From assembly GCF_902726655.1 (NCBI RefSeq), contig NZ_CACVAN010000001.1, forward strand, positions 1,612,001 to 1,676,000: DNA of 64,000 bases, given 5' to 3'. Positions 52,362 to 64,000 of the stretch are shown here, piece by piece. The DNA is from Virgibacillus ihumii (GTDB taxonomy: Bacteria; Bacillota; Bacilli; Bacillales; Amphibacillaceae). Within the stretch, counting starts at the first letter, position 1. Each line of letters begins with the position of its first letter. The notes below the pieces were generated by a model. It had not been told where the DNA came from. It did not search any database and saw only the letters and a program-made list of their open reading frames with translations. The translations under genes were made by a program, and so were the position numbers.

Positions 52362-53468
52362 TTAGAAATATGAACTGCAAATACTGTCAGAAACACTCTT
52401 CGTCGTCAGATTATCAACAACCAGTTCCGTCATTTCCTTCGTTCCGACCAGCTTTCCGCCTGCCTGGTTCAAATCGGCTGTATGATAGCCATCGTTCAGT
52501 GTCCGGTTGACTGCTGCTTCGATTTCCGCAGCCTCTTCTTCCATACCGAACGTGTGACGAAGCATTAAGGCTGCTGACAAAATCATGCCGACCGGATTAG
52601 CCATGCCTTTTCCGGCAATATCCGGTGCTGATCCGTGGACAGGTTCATACAATCCGACACCGTCCGAGCGGAGACTTGCTGATGGCAGCATACCAAGTGA
52701 CCCAGTCAAAACCGATGCTTCATCACTTAAAATATCACCGAACAGATTTCCAGTTACAATGACATCGAAATGATCCGGGTTTGTCACCAGTTTCATTGCT
52801 GCTGCATCGACAAGCATGTGTTCAACCGTTACATCAGGATATTGTTCCTTTTTCGACTCAATTACTTCACGCCACAGTCTGCTTGACTCAAGCACATTGG
52901 CCTTATCAACGGAGGTCACTTTACCTTTGCGGTTCAGGGCACTTTGAAACGCTTTATCAGCGATTCGTTCAATTTCCCATCGCTCATAGGACAATGTGTC
53001 AACGGCGGCGTCACCATTTTTGCGTCGTTCGCTCGGCTTGCCAAAATAAAGTCCACCGGTCAATTCCCGCATAATCAAAATATCGCTGCCACTAATTACT
53101 TCTTCTTTTAGCGGGGAAACGTGTGCCAGTGCCGGAAAACTTTTGATTGGCCGCAGATTCGCAAACAACCCCAGCTGCTTGCGAATCCCCAGCAATCCTT
53201 TCTCAGGACGCTTGGATGCCGGAAGATTATCCCACTTTTTGCCGCCAACTGCGCCCAGCAACACTGCTTCGGCCTGCTGACAGGCATTCAGCGTTTCTTC
53301 CGGAAGCGGTGTATCATAACGGTCAAGCGCGTCGCCTCCGATTGCGTGTTCATGAAACGCGAAACAATGTCCAAATTCAGTGGCGATTGTATTTAATACA
53401 AATTTAGCTGACTCCATCACTTCCTTGCCGACTCCATCCCCTGGCAGCAGAACAACCTGTTTATTCAT
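52362..53468 (-). CDS. leuB: 3-Isopropylmalate dehydrogenase
   Basis: The 368-residue NAD-dependent beta-decarboxylating dehydrogenase has LLPGDGVGKEVM, FANLRPIKSFP, the metal-binding TGNLFGDILSDEAS and the NAD-binding YEPVHGSAPDIAGKGMANP. It converts 3-isopropylmalate to 2-ketoisocaproate. Its ribosome binding site GGAGG is formed by the last codons of leuA, and the leuA stop directly abuts its ATG, so translation is tightly coupled. Confidence 0.96.
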   Translation of the reverse strand: MNKQVVLLPGDGVGKEVMESAKFVLNTIATEFGHCFAFHEHAIGGDALDRYDTPLPEETLNACQQAEAVLLGAVGGKKWDNLPASKRPEKGLLGIRKQLGLFANLRPIKSFPALAHVSPLKEEVISGSDILIMRELTGGLYFGKPSERRKNGDAAVDTLSYERWEIERIADKAFQSALNRKGKVTSVDKANVLESSRLWREVIESKKEQYPDVTVEHMLVDAAAMKLVTNPDHFDVIVTGNLFGDILSDEASVLTGSLGMLPSASLRSDGVGLYEPVHGSAPDIAGKGMANPVGMILSAALMLRHTFGMEEEAAEIEAAVNRTLNDGYHTADLNQAGGKLVGTKEMTELVVDNLTTKSVSDSICSSYF

Positions 53469-56088
<2,620 letters not shown>

Positions 56089-56135
56089 TTATTTGGTAGC
56101 CTCTCCTGTGTGTTGATCACTCAGGTTTTGAGCTT

Positions 56136-56239
56136 CTATCAGCAGTTTCGTTGTTCTATCGGCGAATTCTTGTATTCTATCAGCGAATTCGGCTGCTCTA
56201 TCGGCGAAAATCCCACTTCTATCGGCAACTCATTAATTC
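56136..56239. repeat. Degenerate tandem array, CTATCGGCGA core, 20-21-bp period
   Basis: CTATC starts at 56136, 56156, 56177, 56198 and 56219 (spacings 20, 21, 21, 21), usually as CTATCGGCGA or CTATCAGCGA, with AATTC following in two units. It fills the ilvN-ilvC gap, inside a co-transcribed operon. Confidence 0.78.
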
Positions 56240-56757
56240 TAAACTGGAAAACTGTTCATTTCCGCAATCTGCTGTGGCTGCTGTCCGCGTAAAAATGCGG
56301 TAACGCCGGTTCGTGATAACTCTTTAATCCCGTACGGCCGAAGCAGTGCAATGAGCGCCTCCACCTTATCCGGTTTCCCGGTTACCTGAATGGTCAGGCT
56401 GTCTTTGGATACATCAATGATGGAAGCGCGAAACGGATTAATGATGCCCTGAACTTCTGACCGCAACTGTCCGCTTCCTTTCACTTTAATGAGCGCCAAT
56501 TCCCTGGCAACAATTGCTTTATCAGTAATATCCGAAACCTTCAGTACATCAATTTGTTTGTGAAGCTGTTTCGTCAGCTGTTCCAGTTTTTGATGATCAC
56601 CGACATCCACGACGAAAGTCATTTTTGATACACCTTCTGTTTCCGAAGTGCCAACCGAGATACTCTCGATGTTAAACTGCCGCTTGTGGAGCATCCCGGT
56701 AATCCGGTTTAATACTCCTCCGCGATTTTGAACAGTAGCACTTATAATCCGTCTCAT
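56239..56757 (-). CDS. ilvN: Acetolactate synthase small (regulatory) subunit
   Basis: The 172-residue protein has an N-terminal ACT domain ([30 protein letters not shown]), which binds valine for feedback control, and the C-terminal ACT-like half. It stimulates the IlvB catalytic subunit. It overlaps the ilvB stop by 4 bp, the classic coupling of these two genes. Its last codons abut the tandem array. Confidence 0.95.
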   Translation of the reverse strand: MRRIISATVQNRGGVLNRITGMLHKRQFNIESISVGTSETEGVSKMTFVVDVGDHQKLEQLTKQLHKQIDVLKVSDITDKAIVARELALIKVKGSGQLRSEVQGIINPFRASIIDVSKDSLTIQVTGKPDKVEALIALLRPYGIKELSRTGVTAFLRGQQPQQIAEMNSFPV

Positions 56758-58475
56758 CTTGTCACCCCTATCATTTCATGAATTCCTTTGCCTGGTGCAA
56801 TCATCGGATAAACCAGTTCATCCGGGAGAACCCGAAAGTCGGCAACTACAGGTCCGTCATGTGAAAAAACTTCCTGCAACACTTCCGGCGCTTCTGATTC
56901 CGTTTCAGCCCTTACTCCATGGATACCGTAGCATTCAGCCAATTTAACAAAATCAGGATTCGACGGGAAAATCGATTCCGAATAGCGTTTGTTATAAAAG
57001 CTGTCCTGCCACTGTTTCACCATGCCTAGCGCCTGGTTGTTGACAATGATGACTTTTACCGGTAAATTCCGTTCGCTAACAACAGCCAATTCCTGACTTG
57101 TCATTTGAAACCCGCCATCACCGACGATTGCTACAACCAGATCATCCGGTGCTCCGAGTTGTGCCCCGACTGCTGCAGGAAATCCAAATCCCATTGTTCC
57201 AAGTCCGCCTGACGTTACCCAGCGATTCGGTTTTTCCATCGTGTAGTACTGTGCTGCCCACATCTGATGCTGCCCAACGTCGGTTGTTACGATGGCCTTC
57301 CCGTCCGTCTGCTGGTAAATCTGCTCCGTCAGCCACTGCGGAGAAATTGCTTTATTCGAACGATCATACCAAAGCGGAAACTCCTTTTTATTTTTTTCAA
57401 TCCGCTCAAGCCAGCTTTCACGATTGGTCTTGGTAACCTGTTTCCCCAGCAAAACCTTCAACGCTTCGATCGCATCGGCAACTACCGGAATTTCCGTTGC
57501 AACATTTTTGCCTATTTCAGCGGGATCGATATCGATATGAGCAACTTTCGCCTCCGGTGCAAAATGCTTCAAATTTCCGGTTAGCCGGTCATCAAATCTG
57601 GCCCCGATGTTAATCAGTAAGTCACTCTCGTAGATTGCCGTATTGGCAGCGTATGACCCGTGCATGCCCGCCATTCCAAGTGAAAGGGGTGCTGTTCCGG
57701 GAAACGTTCCAAGGCCGAGCAATGTTGTTGCTACCGGCAGCTGCCATTTTTCGGCAAACTCTCTTAATTCAGCTGATGCACCGGAAAACTGAACACCTGC
57801 TCCGGCGATTACTACCGGTTTTTCCGCACGTTTCAACGCATCTGACAGTTTTTCGACCTGGAGCGGATTTGGACGCTTTGTCGGTTTATATCCCGGTAAA
57901 TGGAATTCACTGGATAATTCTTTTGTTGATACGTTGGCGGAAATATCTTTTGGAATATCGACAACTACTGGTCCCGGACGTCCTGTAGACGCGATATGAA
58001 ATGCCTCGTTAACTATCCGGGGGAGCGATGCCAGCTCCTTAACCTGGTAATTATACTTGGTGATCGGTGTTGTGATTCCAAGCACATCCGATTCCTGAAA
58101 TGCATCGGTTCCAATCACGCCGGTTGCCACCTGACCGGTAAAAATGACGAGTGGCAATGAGTCCATCATCGCGTCGGTGATTCCGGTGACTAAATTTGTC
58201 GCCCCCGGTCCGGATGTTGCCAGCACAACGCCGGGCTTTCCTGTGACCCGTGCATATCCTTCTGCCGCATGAATCATGCCCTGTTCATGCCTGCACAGAA
58301 CATGTTCAAACGATGCATTGCTGCGGTACAAAGCATCATAGATTGGCAGAACCGCTCCGCCCGGATAACCGAAAATAGTATCGGCACCCGCTTCCACGAG
58401 GGCATCAATCAATACATCTGCCCCTGTCTTCTGTTCAGTTACAAATTCCATTTCAGGTTTCGCCTCCACTTTCAC
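56754..58475 (-). CDS. ilvB: Acetolactate synthase large (catalytic) subunit
   Basis: The 573-residue thiamine-diphosphate enzyme joins pyruvate with pyruvate or 2-ketobutyrate. It shows [17 protein letters not shown] with the catalytic glutamate in LCRHEQGM, the FAD-linked middle domain and the ThDP-Mg motif [15 protein letters not shown]...VNN. It starts at GTG, nine bases after GGAGG. It is the first gene of the ilv-leu operon, behind a T-box leader. Confidence 0.96.
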   Translation of the reverse strand: MKVEAKPEMEFVTEQKTGADVLIDALVEAGADTIFGYPGGAVLPIYDALYRSNASFEHVLCRHEQGMIHAAEGYARVTGKPGVVLATSGPGATNLVTGITDAMMDSLPLVIFTGQVATGVIGTDAFQESDVLGITTPITKYNYQVKELASLPRIVNEAFHIASTGRPGPVVVDIPKDISANVSTKELSSEFHLPGYKPTKRPNPLQVEKLSDALKRAEKPVVIAGAGVQFSGASAELREFAEKWQLPVATTLLGLGTFPGTAPLSLGMAGMHGSYAANTAIYESDLLINIGARFDDRLTGNLKHFAPEAKVAHIDIDPAEIGKNVATEIPVVADAIEALKVLLGKQVTKTNRESWLERIEKNKKEFPLWYDRSNKAISPQWLTEQIYQQTDGKAIVTTDVGQHQMWAAQYYTMEKPNRWVTSGGLGTMGFGFPAAVGAQLGAPDDLVVAIVGDGGFQMTSQELAVVSERNLPVKVIIVNNQALGMVKQWQDSFYNKRYSESIFPSNPDFVKLAECYGIHGVRAETESEAPEVLQEVFSHDGPVVADFRVLPDELVYPMIAPGKGIHEMIGVTR

Positions 58476-58562
58476 TTCAACATGCCTCCTTATGCTAAAT
58501 TACAGAATCATTGCCGGCTGGTCAGCATGCAGCACATTGCTTTGATCCTATTATGCTTCCTA

Positions 58563-58880
58563 CGAAAAAAAGACCCTTCTCTCCACACACATCCGCCTAT
58601 AAGGCAGAATGTCAGGGGAGAAAAGAGTCTCTTTTCACGGTACCACCCACATTTACAGCATCCTCGCGAACACTGCCTCGCCAGGCTGTCAGCCAGCCCA
58701 TTTGATAACAGGTATTCCAGTGAACACCCGGCCGGACCTAGTAGGGACAATCCCCGTTCAATCCGGCACTCAGGGAAGATGTCGGAACATCATGCACTTC
58801 CGGGCTTCCAGCAACCCCGGCTCTCTGTGAATGCATGTGATATGCTCCTTTATTCCCGTCATCGAGTTAAACTTTTATAA
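58563..58880 (-). promoter_or_regulatory. T-box leader of the ilv-leu operon
   Basis: The minus strand carries the T-box sequence GGGTGGTACCGTG (58636-58648) after a structured stem I region, followed by a strong terminator (AGACTCTTTTCTCC...GGAGAGAAGGGTCT then TTTTTTT, 58566-58630). Uncharged tRNA binding would favour the antiterminator. Leucine tRNA is expected for this operon, but I could not assign the specifier triplet with confidence. Confidence 0.9.
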
Positions 58881-58889
58881 TTGATAATC

Positions 58890-58904
58890 AAGAGTCTGAA
58901 AATT
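58890..58904 (-). promoter_or_regulatory. CodY-box-like site at the ilvB promoter
   Basis: AATTTTCAGACTCTT on the minus strand matches the CodY consensus AATTTTCWGAAAATT with three mismatches. It lies just downstream of the candidate -10, where binding would repress. Confidence 0.5.
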
Positions 58905-58920
58905 TAATATTGCCGACAAT

Positions 58921-58947
58921 GTTATAATGTTTTGGCTAAAGAGTCAA
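58921..58947 (-). promoter_or_regulatory. Candidate promoter of the ilv-leu operon
   Basis: TTGACT and TATAAC on the minus strand are separated by 15 bp, a shorter spacer than ideal. It is about 40 bp upstream of the T-box leader. It is the best candidate in this AT-rich stretch, not a firm call. Confidence 0.4.
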
Positions 58948-58992
58948 CAGTTTTTGAAAAGTTTTTTGATACTTTTGATAAGTGGAAAATAT

Positions 58993-59006
58993 TGAATGCG
59001 TTTACA
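58993..59006 (-). promoter_or_regulatory. cre-like site upstream of the ilv-leu promoter
   Basis: TGAATGCGTTTACA matches TGWAANCGNTNWCA with one mismatch. It lies about 85-90 bp upstream of the likely transcription start, close to the position from which CcpA activates ilv-leu in B. subtilis. Confidence 0.6.
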
Positions 59007-59160
59007 ATGTTGTTGTGTGAATAAATATATGTTCATATTACATTTCTGTTACAAAGACGGCCGACTGTCCGGTCTGCAGCCTAATTAACTCAAAATTATT
59101 TTTGAACAATATATAAATGATGAAGTTCGTAAACAACATACAGCTGATACCGAAAAACAA

Positions 59161-59191
59161 ATGAGCCCCGGCAAGAGATACCGGGGCTCAT
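59161..59191 (-). terminator. Intrinsic terminator of ilvD
   Basis: ATGAGCCCCGG pairs perfectly with CCGGGGCTCAT and is followed on the minus strand by TTGTTTTTC, 10 bp past the ilvD stop. Confidence 0.88.
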
Positions 59192-59200
59192 TCGATAAAT

Positions 59201-60880
59201 TTATTTAAAATCTGTTACTGCGCCTTTAGATGAACAGGAAACCATATGTGCATATTTTCCCAGTACACCTTTTTTGTACAATGCCGGTGCTGTCCAGTCA
59301 GATTTTCTGCGTTCCAGTTCGTCAACTGACACTTCCATCGAAATTTCTTTTTTGTCTGAATCGATGGTGACAATATCCCCTTCCTGCAGATAGGCGACCG
59401 GACCTCCGTCCTGTGCCTCCGGTGCCATATGACCAACGACCAATCCATGGGTACCTCCTGAAAAGCGTCCATCTGTTAGCAGCGCGACTTTTTCACCAAG
59501 CCCTTTCCCAACAAGCAGGCTGGAAATCGACAGCATCTCCGGCATTCCCGGACCGCCTTTCGGTCCGACATAACGGATTACCAGCACATCGCCTTCGTTG
59601 ATTTTGTTCTCACCAACAGCCTTAGCCGCTTCATTTTCCGTATCGAACACGCGTGCCGGACCGGTATGTCGGCTGACTTTCACACCAGAAACCTTTGCCA
59701 CTGCACCACGCGGAGCAAGATTCCCTTTCAACACTATCAGTGGACCATCTGCACGTTTCGGATCACTGAATGGCATAATAACTTTTTGATCTTCGTGCAG
59801 TGCAGGTGCCTCCGCCAAATTTTCAGCTACCGTTTTACCGGTTACCGTCAGACAATCACCATGAAGATAGCCTTCCTCATAGAGCAGCTTCATGACAGCC
59901 TGTACACCGCCTGCATTGTGCAGATCCTGCATGACGTACCGGCCGCTTGGCTTCATGTCAGCCAAGTGCGGAACTTTTGGCTGCAGCCGGTTAAAGTCGT
60001 CAATCGTCAAGTCCACATCAGCTGCATGGGCAATCGCCAGCAGATGAAGAATAGCGTTTGTTGACCCGCCAAGTGCCATCACGACGGTAATCGCATTTTC
60101 AAACGCCTCTTTCGTCATAATATCTTTCGGATAGATACCACGCTCAAGCAAGTGGTATACAGCCTCACCAGCTGCTTCACAATCCGCGGCCTTGGCTTTT
60201 GACTCGGCCGGATTGGAGGAGCTCCCGGGCAGGCTCATCCCCATTGCTTCCATTGCGGACGCCATTGTGTTCGCGGTATACATACCACCACATGCACCTG
60301 CACCCGGACATGCATTACACTCAATCCCTTTTAATTCCTGGTCATCAATATCACCATTGTTATGCTTGCCGACACCTTCAAACACCGACACAAGATCTAT
60401 GTCTTTTCCGCGATATGAACCGGGGGAGATGGTCCCGCCATAAACAAATATAGCCGGCACTTCGCTGTTAGCGATGGCAATCATACAGCCGGGAATGTTT
60501 TTATCACAGGCACCGATTGCAACAAGACTATCGAGGCTTTCCGCACCAACGACCGTTTCGATGGAATCACCAATCAAATCCCGGCTTGGTAAAGAATAGC
60601 GCATCCCCTGCGTTCCCATCGAAATACCATCGGAAACAGTAATCGTATTGAACATAAACGGTACGCCGCCAGCATCCTTAGCACCCTTTTTGGAACTTGC
60701 CGCCAAATCATTCAGGTGGATGTTGCACGGGGTCACCTCACTCCATGTGCTGGCTACACCAATCATCGGCTTTTGAAAATCTTCATCCGTCACACCAACC
60801 GCACGCAACATAGCCCGGTTTGGCGCTCTTAAAGAACTCTCACTGAATACACTGCTTTTAATCCGCAAATCTTTTGTCAT
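59201..60880 (-). CDS. ilvD: Dihydroxy-acid dehydratase
   Basis: The 559-residue iron-sulfur enzyme dehydrates dihydroxy-isovalerate and -methylvalerate. Cluster cysteines lie in [10 protein letters not shown] and [18 protein letters not shown], with the C-terminal [16 protein letters not shown] block. The ATG after AAGGGTGTGG gives the usual length; the longer extension runs into the upstream gene. It starts only 25 bp after the BASS-family transporter gene with no terminator between, so the two probably share a transcript. It ends in a terminator before the T-box-controlled operon, so it is separately regulated. Confidence 0.95.
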   Translation of the reverse strand: MTKDLRIKSSVFSESSLRAPNRAMLRAVGVTDEDFQKPMIGVASTWSEVTPCNIHLNDLAASSKKGAKDAGGVPFMFNTITVSDGISMGTQGMRYSLPSRDLIGDSIETVVGAESLDSLVAIGACDKNIPGCMIAIANSEVPAIFVYGGTISPGSYRGKDIDLVSVFEGVGKHNNGDIDDQELKGIECNACPGAGACGGMYTANTMASAMEAMGMSLPGSSSNPAESKAKAADCEAAGEAVYHLLERGIYPKDIMTKEAFENAITVVMALGGSTNAILHLLAIAHAADVDLTIDDFNRLQPKVPHLADMKPSGRYVMQDLHNAGGVQAVMKLLYEEGYLHGDCLTVTGKTVAENLAEAPALHEDQKVIMPFSDPKRADGPLIVLKGNLAPRGAVAKVSGVKVSRHTGPARVFDTENEAAKAVGENKINEGDVLVIRYVGPKGGPGMPEMLSISSLLVGKGLGEKVALLTDGRFSGGTHGLVVGHMAPEAQDGGPVAYLQEGDIVTIDSDKKEISMEVSVDELERRKSDWTAPALYKKGVLGKYAHMVSCSSKGAVTDFK

Positions 60881-60905
60881 CGTTGACCACACCCTTCTGT
60901 TTTTA

Positions 60906-61874
60906 TCAAACAACTTTTTTATTCTTGTCTTCCGCTTTTTCTGAAACATCAACACTTCTTTTTCCCCACCAAGTAGCCAAAATCGGTCCGGAAATATTAT
61001 GCCAGACACTGAACAATGCACTTGGCACTGCAGCAATCGGGGCAAAATACATCACAGCCAAGGTGGAACCAAGTCCGGAATTCTGCATGCCGACCTCAAT
61101 CGACAATGCCTTTTGGTCGGAAAAATCAAGTTTAAGCAGCCTTGCTCCCAGAAACCCGATAAGTAATCCAAATAGATTATGCAGCACAACAACCGTGAAA
61201 ATGAATATCCCCGAGGTTGCAATATTTTCCGTGTTGAGTGCAACGACAGCGGATGCCACAGCAACAATCCCGACAACCGATACAAGCGGAAGTGCCTTAA
61301 CACTTTTCTCCACCTGTTTCCGGAATAAAAGTCGAACCACGATGCCGAGCACAATTGGTACCAGCACTATTTTTACAATCGACAGGAACATATCCCCAGC
61401 AGATACCGGCAGCCACTGACTTGCAAACAGAAGCATTAGTGCCGGCGTTAGTATCGGTGCCAACACAGTGGACACAGCCGTAACCGATACAGATAACGCA
61501 GTATTTCCTTTCGCTAAGAATGTCATCACATTTGAAGCCGTGCCACCCGGACAGCATCCGACAAGGATTACCCCGACAGCCACTTGCGGCGGTAGTTGAA
61601 AGACAGTTGCAAGCCCATATGCCAGCAGCGGCATTACGGTATATTGCATTGCAACCCCCGCAATAACGACTTTCGGTGCTTTAAATACACGTTTGAAGTC
61701 ATCAAGGGACAACGTAAGCCCCATTCCAAACATAATCACGCCAAGCAGCAATGCGATATATGGCGCAATCCAGGTAAATCCTCCCGGGAAAATGAAACTG
61801 AGTACCCCAAACAGAATCACCCAAAAAGCAAACGTATTTCCAGCAAATGTACTAACTTTCTCAAGCGTTTTCAT
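60906..61874 (-). CDS. Bile acid:sodium symporter (BASS) family transporter
   Basis: The 322-residue protein has about ten membrane helices and BASS-family motifs ([65 protein letters not shown]). Members carry pantoate, pyruvate or other 2-keto and organic acids with Na+. It directly precedes ilvD, whose products are branched 2-keto acids and whose pathway also feeds pantoate synthesis, so such an acid is an attractive substrate. That link is inference. Its upstream region is bounded by the nitrilase terminator. Confidence 0.88.
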   Translation of the reverse strand: MKTLEKVSTFAGNTFAFWVILFGVLSFIFPGGFTWIAPYIALLLGVIMFGMGLTLSLDDFKRVFKAPKVVIAGVAMQYTVMPLLAYGLATVFQLPPQVAVGVILVGCCPGGTASNVMTFLAKGNTALSVSVTAVSTVLAPILTPALMLLFASQWLPVSAGDMFLSIVKIVLVPIVLGIVVRLLFRKQVEKSVKALPLVSVVGIVAVASAVVALNTENIATSGIFIFTVVVLHNLFGLLIGFLGARLLKLDFSDQKALSIEVGMQNSGLGSTLAVMYFAPIAAVPSALFSVWHNISGPILATWWGKRSVDVSEKAEDKNKKVV

Positions 61875-61972
61875 GATGTCGCCTCCCTTGTAAGTATATT
61901 AAACTACCAATATTCGAATAATTTAATATAAAATTCTACCACTTTCATGTAAACTTGAAAAGCTATTTTTTT

Positions 61973-62014
61973 CAAAAAAATATACAGATGAGCCGGGTAA
62001 ACCGACTGCATCTG
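61973..62014 (-). terminator. Intrinsic terminator of the nitrilase gene
   Basis: CAGATGCAGTCGG pairs with CCGGCTCATCTG on the minus strand (one bulged base) and is followed by TATATTTTTTT. Confidence 0.75.
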
Positions 62015-62040
62015 CATTCACAACAGAACTTACATTATTT

Positions 62041-62826
62041 TTAATAAAATTCCGGAACTCTGCTCGAAAAGACAGGCACTTCCTTCCTGACTTTTTTGGC
62101 AATGTCCAGTGAAATGGTGGAATTAATGGTTTGTTCACTAACGCCATCTCCTTCAGCCTGAACCGTTCCCCACGGATCAATCACCATCGAATTTCCGGCG
62201 TATTCGACATCGTTATATGAACCAATACTGTTACTTGATACGACGAACATCTGATTTTCAATTGCTCGTGCCTGTTGCAATATCCGCCAGTGCTCTTTAC
62301 GTGCTGCCGGCCATTCTGCCACAACATGAACAACTTGTGCTCCACCAAGTGCGAGTTTTCGCATCAATTCCGGAAAGCGAAGATCGTAACAAATAATAAG
62401 CCCCATCTTCACACCGGCCAGTTCAAAAACTTCCGCATGGTTTTCTCCACCAGCCAAGTATGTTGGTTCATCAAGCATCGGGACGAGATGAATTTTGTCA
62501 TAACGATACACAACCGTTCCGCTTCGATCGATTGCAATACTGGAATTATAAATCTTTTCGTTCTTTTTATTCGCAAATGAGCCGCCAATGATGTTCACAT
62601 CATGTTTTTTTGCCAAATCGCACAAAAAGGTACTCGTCGGTTCTCCATCCGAATCAGCATATTGCGGCAAATCAGGCAGGGTATACCCTGTTGTCCACAT
62701 TTCCGGCAGCACAGCAATATCCGGATTTTCATGAGCAACTGTTTTCTCCAGCCAAGCAGCTACTTTTTCCCTGTTCGCATCAGGGTTTCCCGGAATCACT
62801 TCCATCTGACAAATACTGTATTTCAT
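62041..62826 (-). CDS. Nitrilase superfamily amidase, omega-amidase (MtnU)-like
   Basis: The 261-residue protein has the nitrilase triad: glutamate in AVLPEMWTTGY, lysine in RYDKIHLVPM and cysteine in LIICYDLRFPELMRKLA. It resembles MtnU (YkrU), the omega-amidase that hydrolyses 2-oxoglutaramate produced by glutamine transaminases, and so would complement the MtnE-like enzyme at 48095. It is a single gene with its own terminator. Other carbon-nitrogen hydrolase substrates are possible. Confidence 0.85.
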   Translation of the reverse strand: MKYSICQMEVIPGNPDANREKVAAWLEKTVAHENPDIAVLPEMWTTGYTLPDLPQYADSDGEPTSTFLCDLAKKHDVNIIGGSFANKKNEKIYNSSIAIDRSGTVVYRYDKIHLVPMLDEPTYLAGGENHAEVFELAGVKMGLIICYDLRFPELMRKLALGGAQVVHVVAEWPAARKEHWRILQQARAIENQMFVVSSNSIGSYNDVEYAGNSMVIDPWGTVQAEGDGVSEQTINSTISLDIAKKVRKEVPVFSSRVPEFY

Positions 62827-62908
62827 CCAAATCCCCTTCCACGCTAATATTTTTCGACAAAACTAGGATTATGCCTGCTGTCAATTGTTGAATCACAAGT
62901 ACTCATAG

Positions 62909-63454
62909 TCAGTCGATAAAAACAGTCAGCACTTTGGCCGGCTTGTTATCAACAGGAATGAACAGGTGCTGTTTTTCACCCTTGAAATGGGCGCTGTCAC
63001 CTTTTTCCATAAAGTGTCTGGTCCCATCATAGAAAAGATATATCGATCCTTCCAATATAAAAATAAATTCATCCTGTGTATGGGTATACGCTTCATGCCG
63101 CACATTCGAATCCTTTGGAGTGACATAAACAATCGTCGGTTCAATCCCTGTAAACTGCGAACGGTTTGCCAGCAGTTCATAGGAGTAACCCATATTTTCA
63201 TCGCCCACCCTTGCTTCCCGTTCCTGTTTATGAAGCAGCACAAGGTCCTGCTCTTCCTGATTGTCAAGAATCCAGGTGAGCGGAACATTTAATGAGTCAC
63301 TGATTTTGGATAGTGTTGCAATGGCAGAAGAGGTTTGTCCATTTTCGATTTTTGACAATAAGCTTTTGGATATAGCACATTCATCTGCTACCTGCTGCTG
63401 CGTCTTTTTTTGCTTTAACCGTAATTGTTTAATTTTTTTTCCGATATAATCCAG
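62909..63454 (-). CDS. XRE-family regulator with C-terminal cupin domain
   Basis: The N-terminal helix-turn-helix (YIGKKIKQLRLKQKKTQQQV...ISKSLLSKIENGQ) is followed by a cupin domain (about 105-180: EAYTHTQDEFIFILEGSIYLFYDG; KGDSAHFKGEKQHLF). The domain order is that of many small-molecule-responsive repressors. The complete HTH is in frame, but no ATG, GTG or TTG precedes it before an in-frame TAG; candidate starts are CTG (63454), ATC or ATT shortly after AGGAGAGG. I give the CTG. A TTG at 63358 would cut the HTH in half. The ligand and targets are unknown. Confidence 0.75.
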   Translation of the reverse strand: MDYIGKKIKQLRLKQKKTQQQVADECAISKSLLSKIENGQTSSAIATLSKISDSLNVPLTWILDNQEEQDLVLLHKQEREARVGDENMGYSYELLANRSQFTGIEPTIVYVTPKDSNVRHEAYTHTQDEFIFILEGSIYLFYDGTRHFMEKGDSAHFKGEKQHLFIPVDNKPAKVLTVFID

Positions 63455-63508
63455 CTTGATTGCAATCCTCTCCTATTCCGCTCAATTATGTACCTGCAGT
63501 TCATTTCC

Positions 63509-64000
63509 TCAGCTGAACAAGCCAAGCATCCATGGTGCTGCATATAAAATCATAAACATCACACCATAGTTGACCCCTTTTCTGTGCAGCAAACCGGCAA
63601 CGAGCGCGATTAAAATCGTCCCGAAGATATTCAGCACGCCAGCGTCCATGAATGCAAGCATAACAACTAGACCAGCGAACAGTCCAATCAACGCTTCGTG
63701 TGGAACGAACCTGAATACGAATGCACAAATCTGGCTTGCATATTTTATTGTAACAAAATACGTGATGACAAGCGCGCATACTGCTCCAATAATCGTTGCT
63801 GTCATGATTTCACCCTTCGAAAGGATGTGATGAATATTATGTTCAGGGGTAAAAACAGGTGGTGCATTGAACAAACCTGCTGCAGGGCCAATTGCCATCG
63901 GTGACAACGGCAATCCAATCGCAATCAGCGGAATGAGTGTCCCAGAAATATACGATGCGTTCGTCAGGCCATCCATCGTCGAAATCGCTCTGGACGCACG
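63509..64000 (-). CDS. C-terminal part of a multi-pass permease, possibly TctA-like (truncated by the window edge)
   Basis: The frame is open to the right edge, so only the last 163 residues are seen. They contain four or five hydrophobic segments. The block TMDGLTNASYISGTLIPLIAIGLPLSP is reminiscent of tripartite tricarboxylate transporter large subunits (TctA), which have similar alanine/asparagine and proline-rich re-entrant loops. The identification is tentative. It lies upstream of the XRE-cupin gene on the same strand, with about 54 bp between them, and that regulator may or may not control it. Confidence 0.5.
   Translation of the reverse strand, partial: RASRAISTMDGLTNASYISGTLIPLIAIGLPLSPMAIGPAAGLFNAPPVFTPEHNIHHILSKGEIMTATIIGAVCALVITYFVTIKYASQICAFVFRFVPHEALIGLFAGLVVMLAFMDAGVLNIFGTILIALVAGLLHRKGVNYGVMFMILYAAPWMLGLFS

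Overview
The window comes from a low-to-moderate-GC, endospore-forming member of the Bacillaceae. The main clues are an alpha/beta-type small acid-soluble spore protein, strong GGAGG-type ribosome binding sites, catabolite (cre) and CodY box look-alikes, a T-box leader on the ilv-leu operon, and a CvfB/DUF2164/YerD-like/YitT gene complement. A predicted ectoine-degradation cluster, an NhaC antiporter and a dispersed repeat of a type I associate with Virgibacillus, Oceanobacillus and Lentibacillus point to a halotolerant or halophilic genus. No phage, insertion sequence or CRISPR array was seen. The genus placement is inference.

Layout. 1-8 kb is housekeeping: GntR regulator, AEC carrier, CvfB, M3 peptidase, spore protein, HAD phosphatase and MetA (predicted acetyl-CoA type). 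8-13 kb holds a glutamate-synthase-like flavoprotein, a penicillin-acylase-family hydrolase and an alpha/beta hydrolase. 13.6-19.5 kb is a co-directional sugar locus: rmlA, an in-frame deletion remnant of rmlB, a GtrB/ArnC-like glycosyltransferase, a WecD-like acetyltransferase, an EamA/SMR-type membrane protein, a WecE-like aminotransferase and a polytopic membrane protein. It looks like a three-component envelope glycosylation system.

20.9-37.7 kb is the most distinctive region. A ten-gene minus-strand operon (gntR-gabT-gabD-ridA-M20 amidohydrolase-eutB-like dehydratase-dat-alr-nhaC-ttuC-like) is followed on the map by a hydroxyacid dehydrogenase, ectoine hydrolase (doeA), an APC permease and a class III aminotransferase. 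Together these could convert ectoine to aspartate and hydroxyectoine to oxaloacetate. An identical 15-bp perfect palindrome lies in front of gntR and in front of doeA, and a cre-like site lies before doeA, which suggests a GntR- and CcpA-controlled regulon.

37.9-48 kb carries an aldo/keto reductase, two tRNA genes with C34 anticodons (Thr-CGT, Ser-CGA), a large intergenic repeat, an esterase, a hydratase, ilvE, a stand-alone C-terminal acyl-CoA-ligase piece, a translationally coupled MmgE/PrpD-ComA pair, YitT and a dipeptidase. 48-61.9 kb is branched-chain amino acid synthesis: ilvB-ilvN-ilvC-leuA-leuB-leuC-leuD-ilvA behind a T-box, a CodY-like box and a cre-like site, then ilvD placed directly behind a bile-acid:sodium-symporter-family carrier. 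The right edge holds an omega-amidase-like nitrilase, an XRE-cupin regulator without an ATG/GTG/TTG start, and the C-terminal part of a permease.

Several intergenic stretches contain degenerate tandem arrays with a 20-21 bp period but a different core at most loci (TCTCCC twice, CTATCGGCGA, TATGCTCG). Two of them sit inside operons. All positions were counted by eye and may be off by a base in places.
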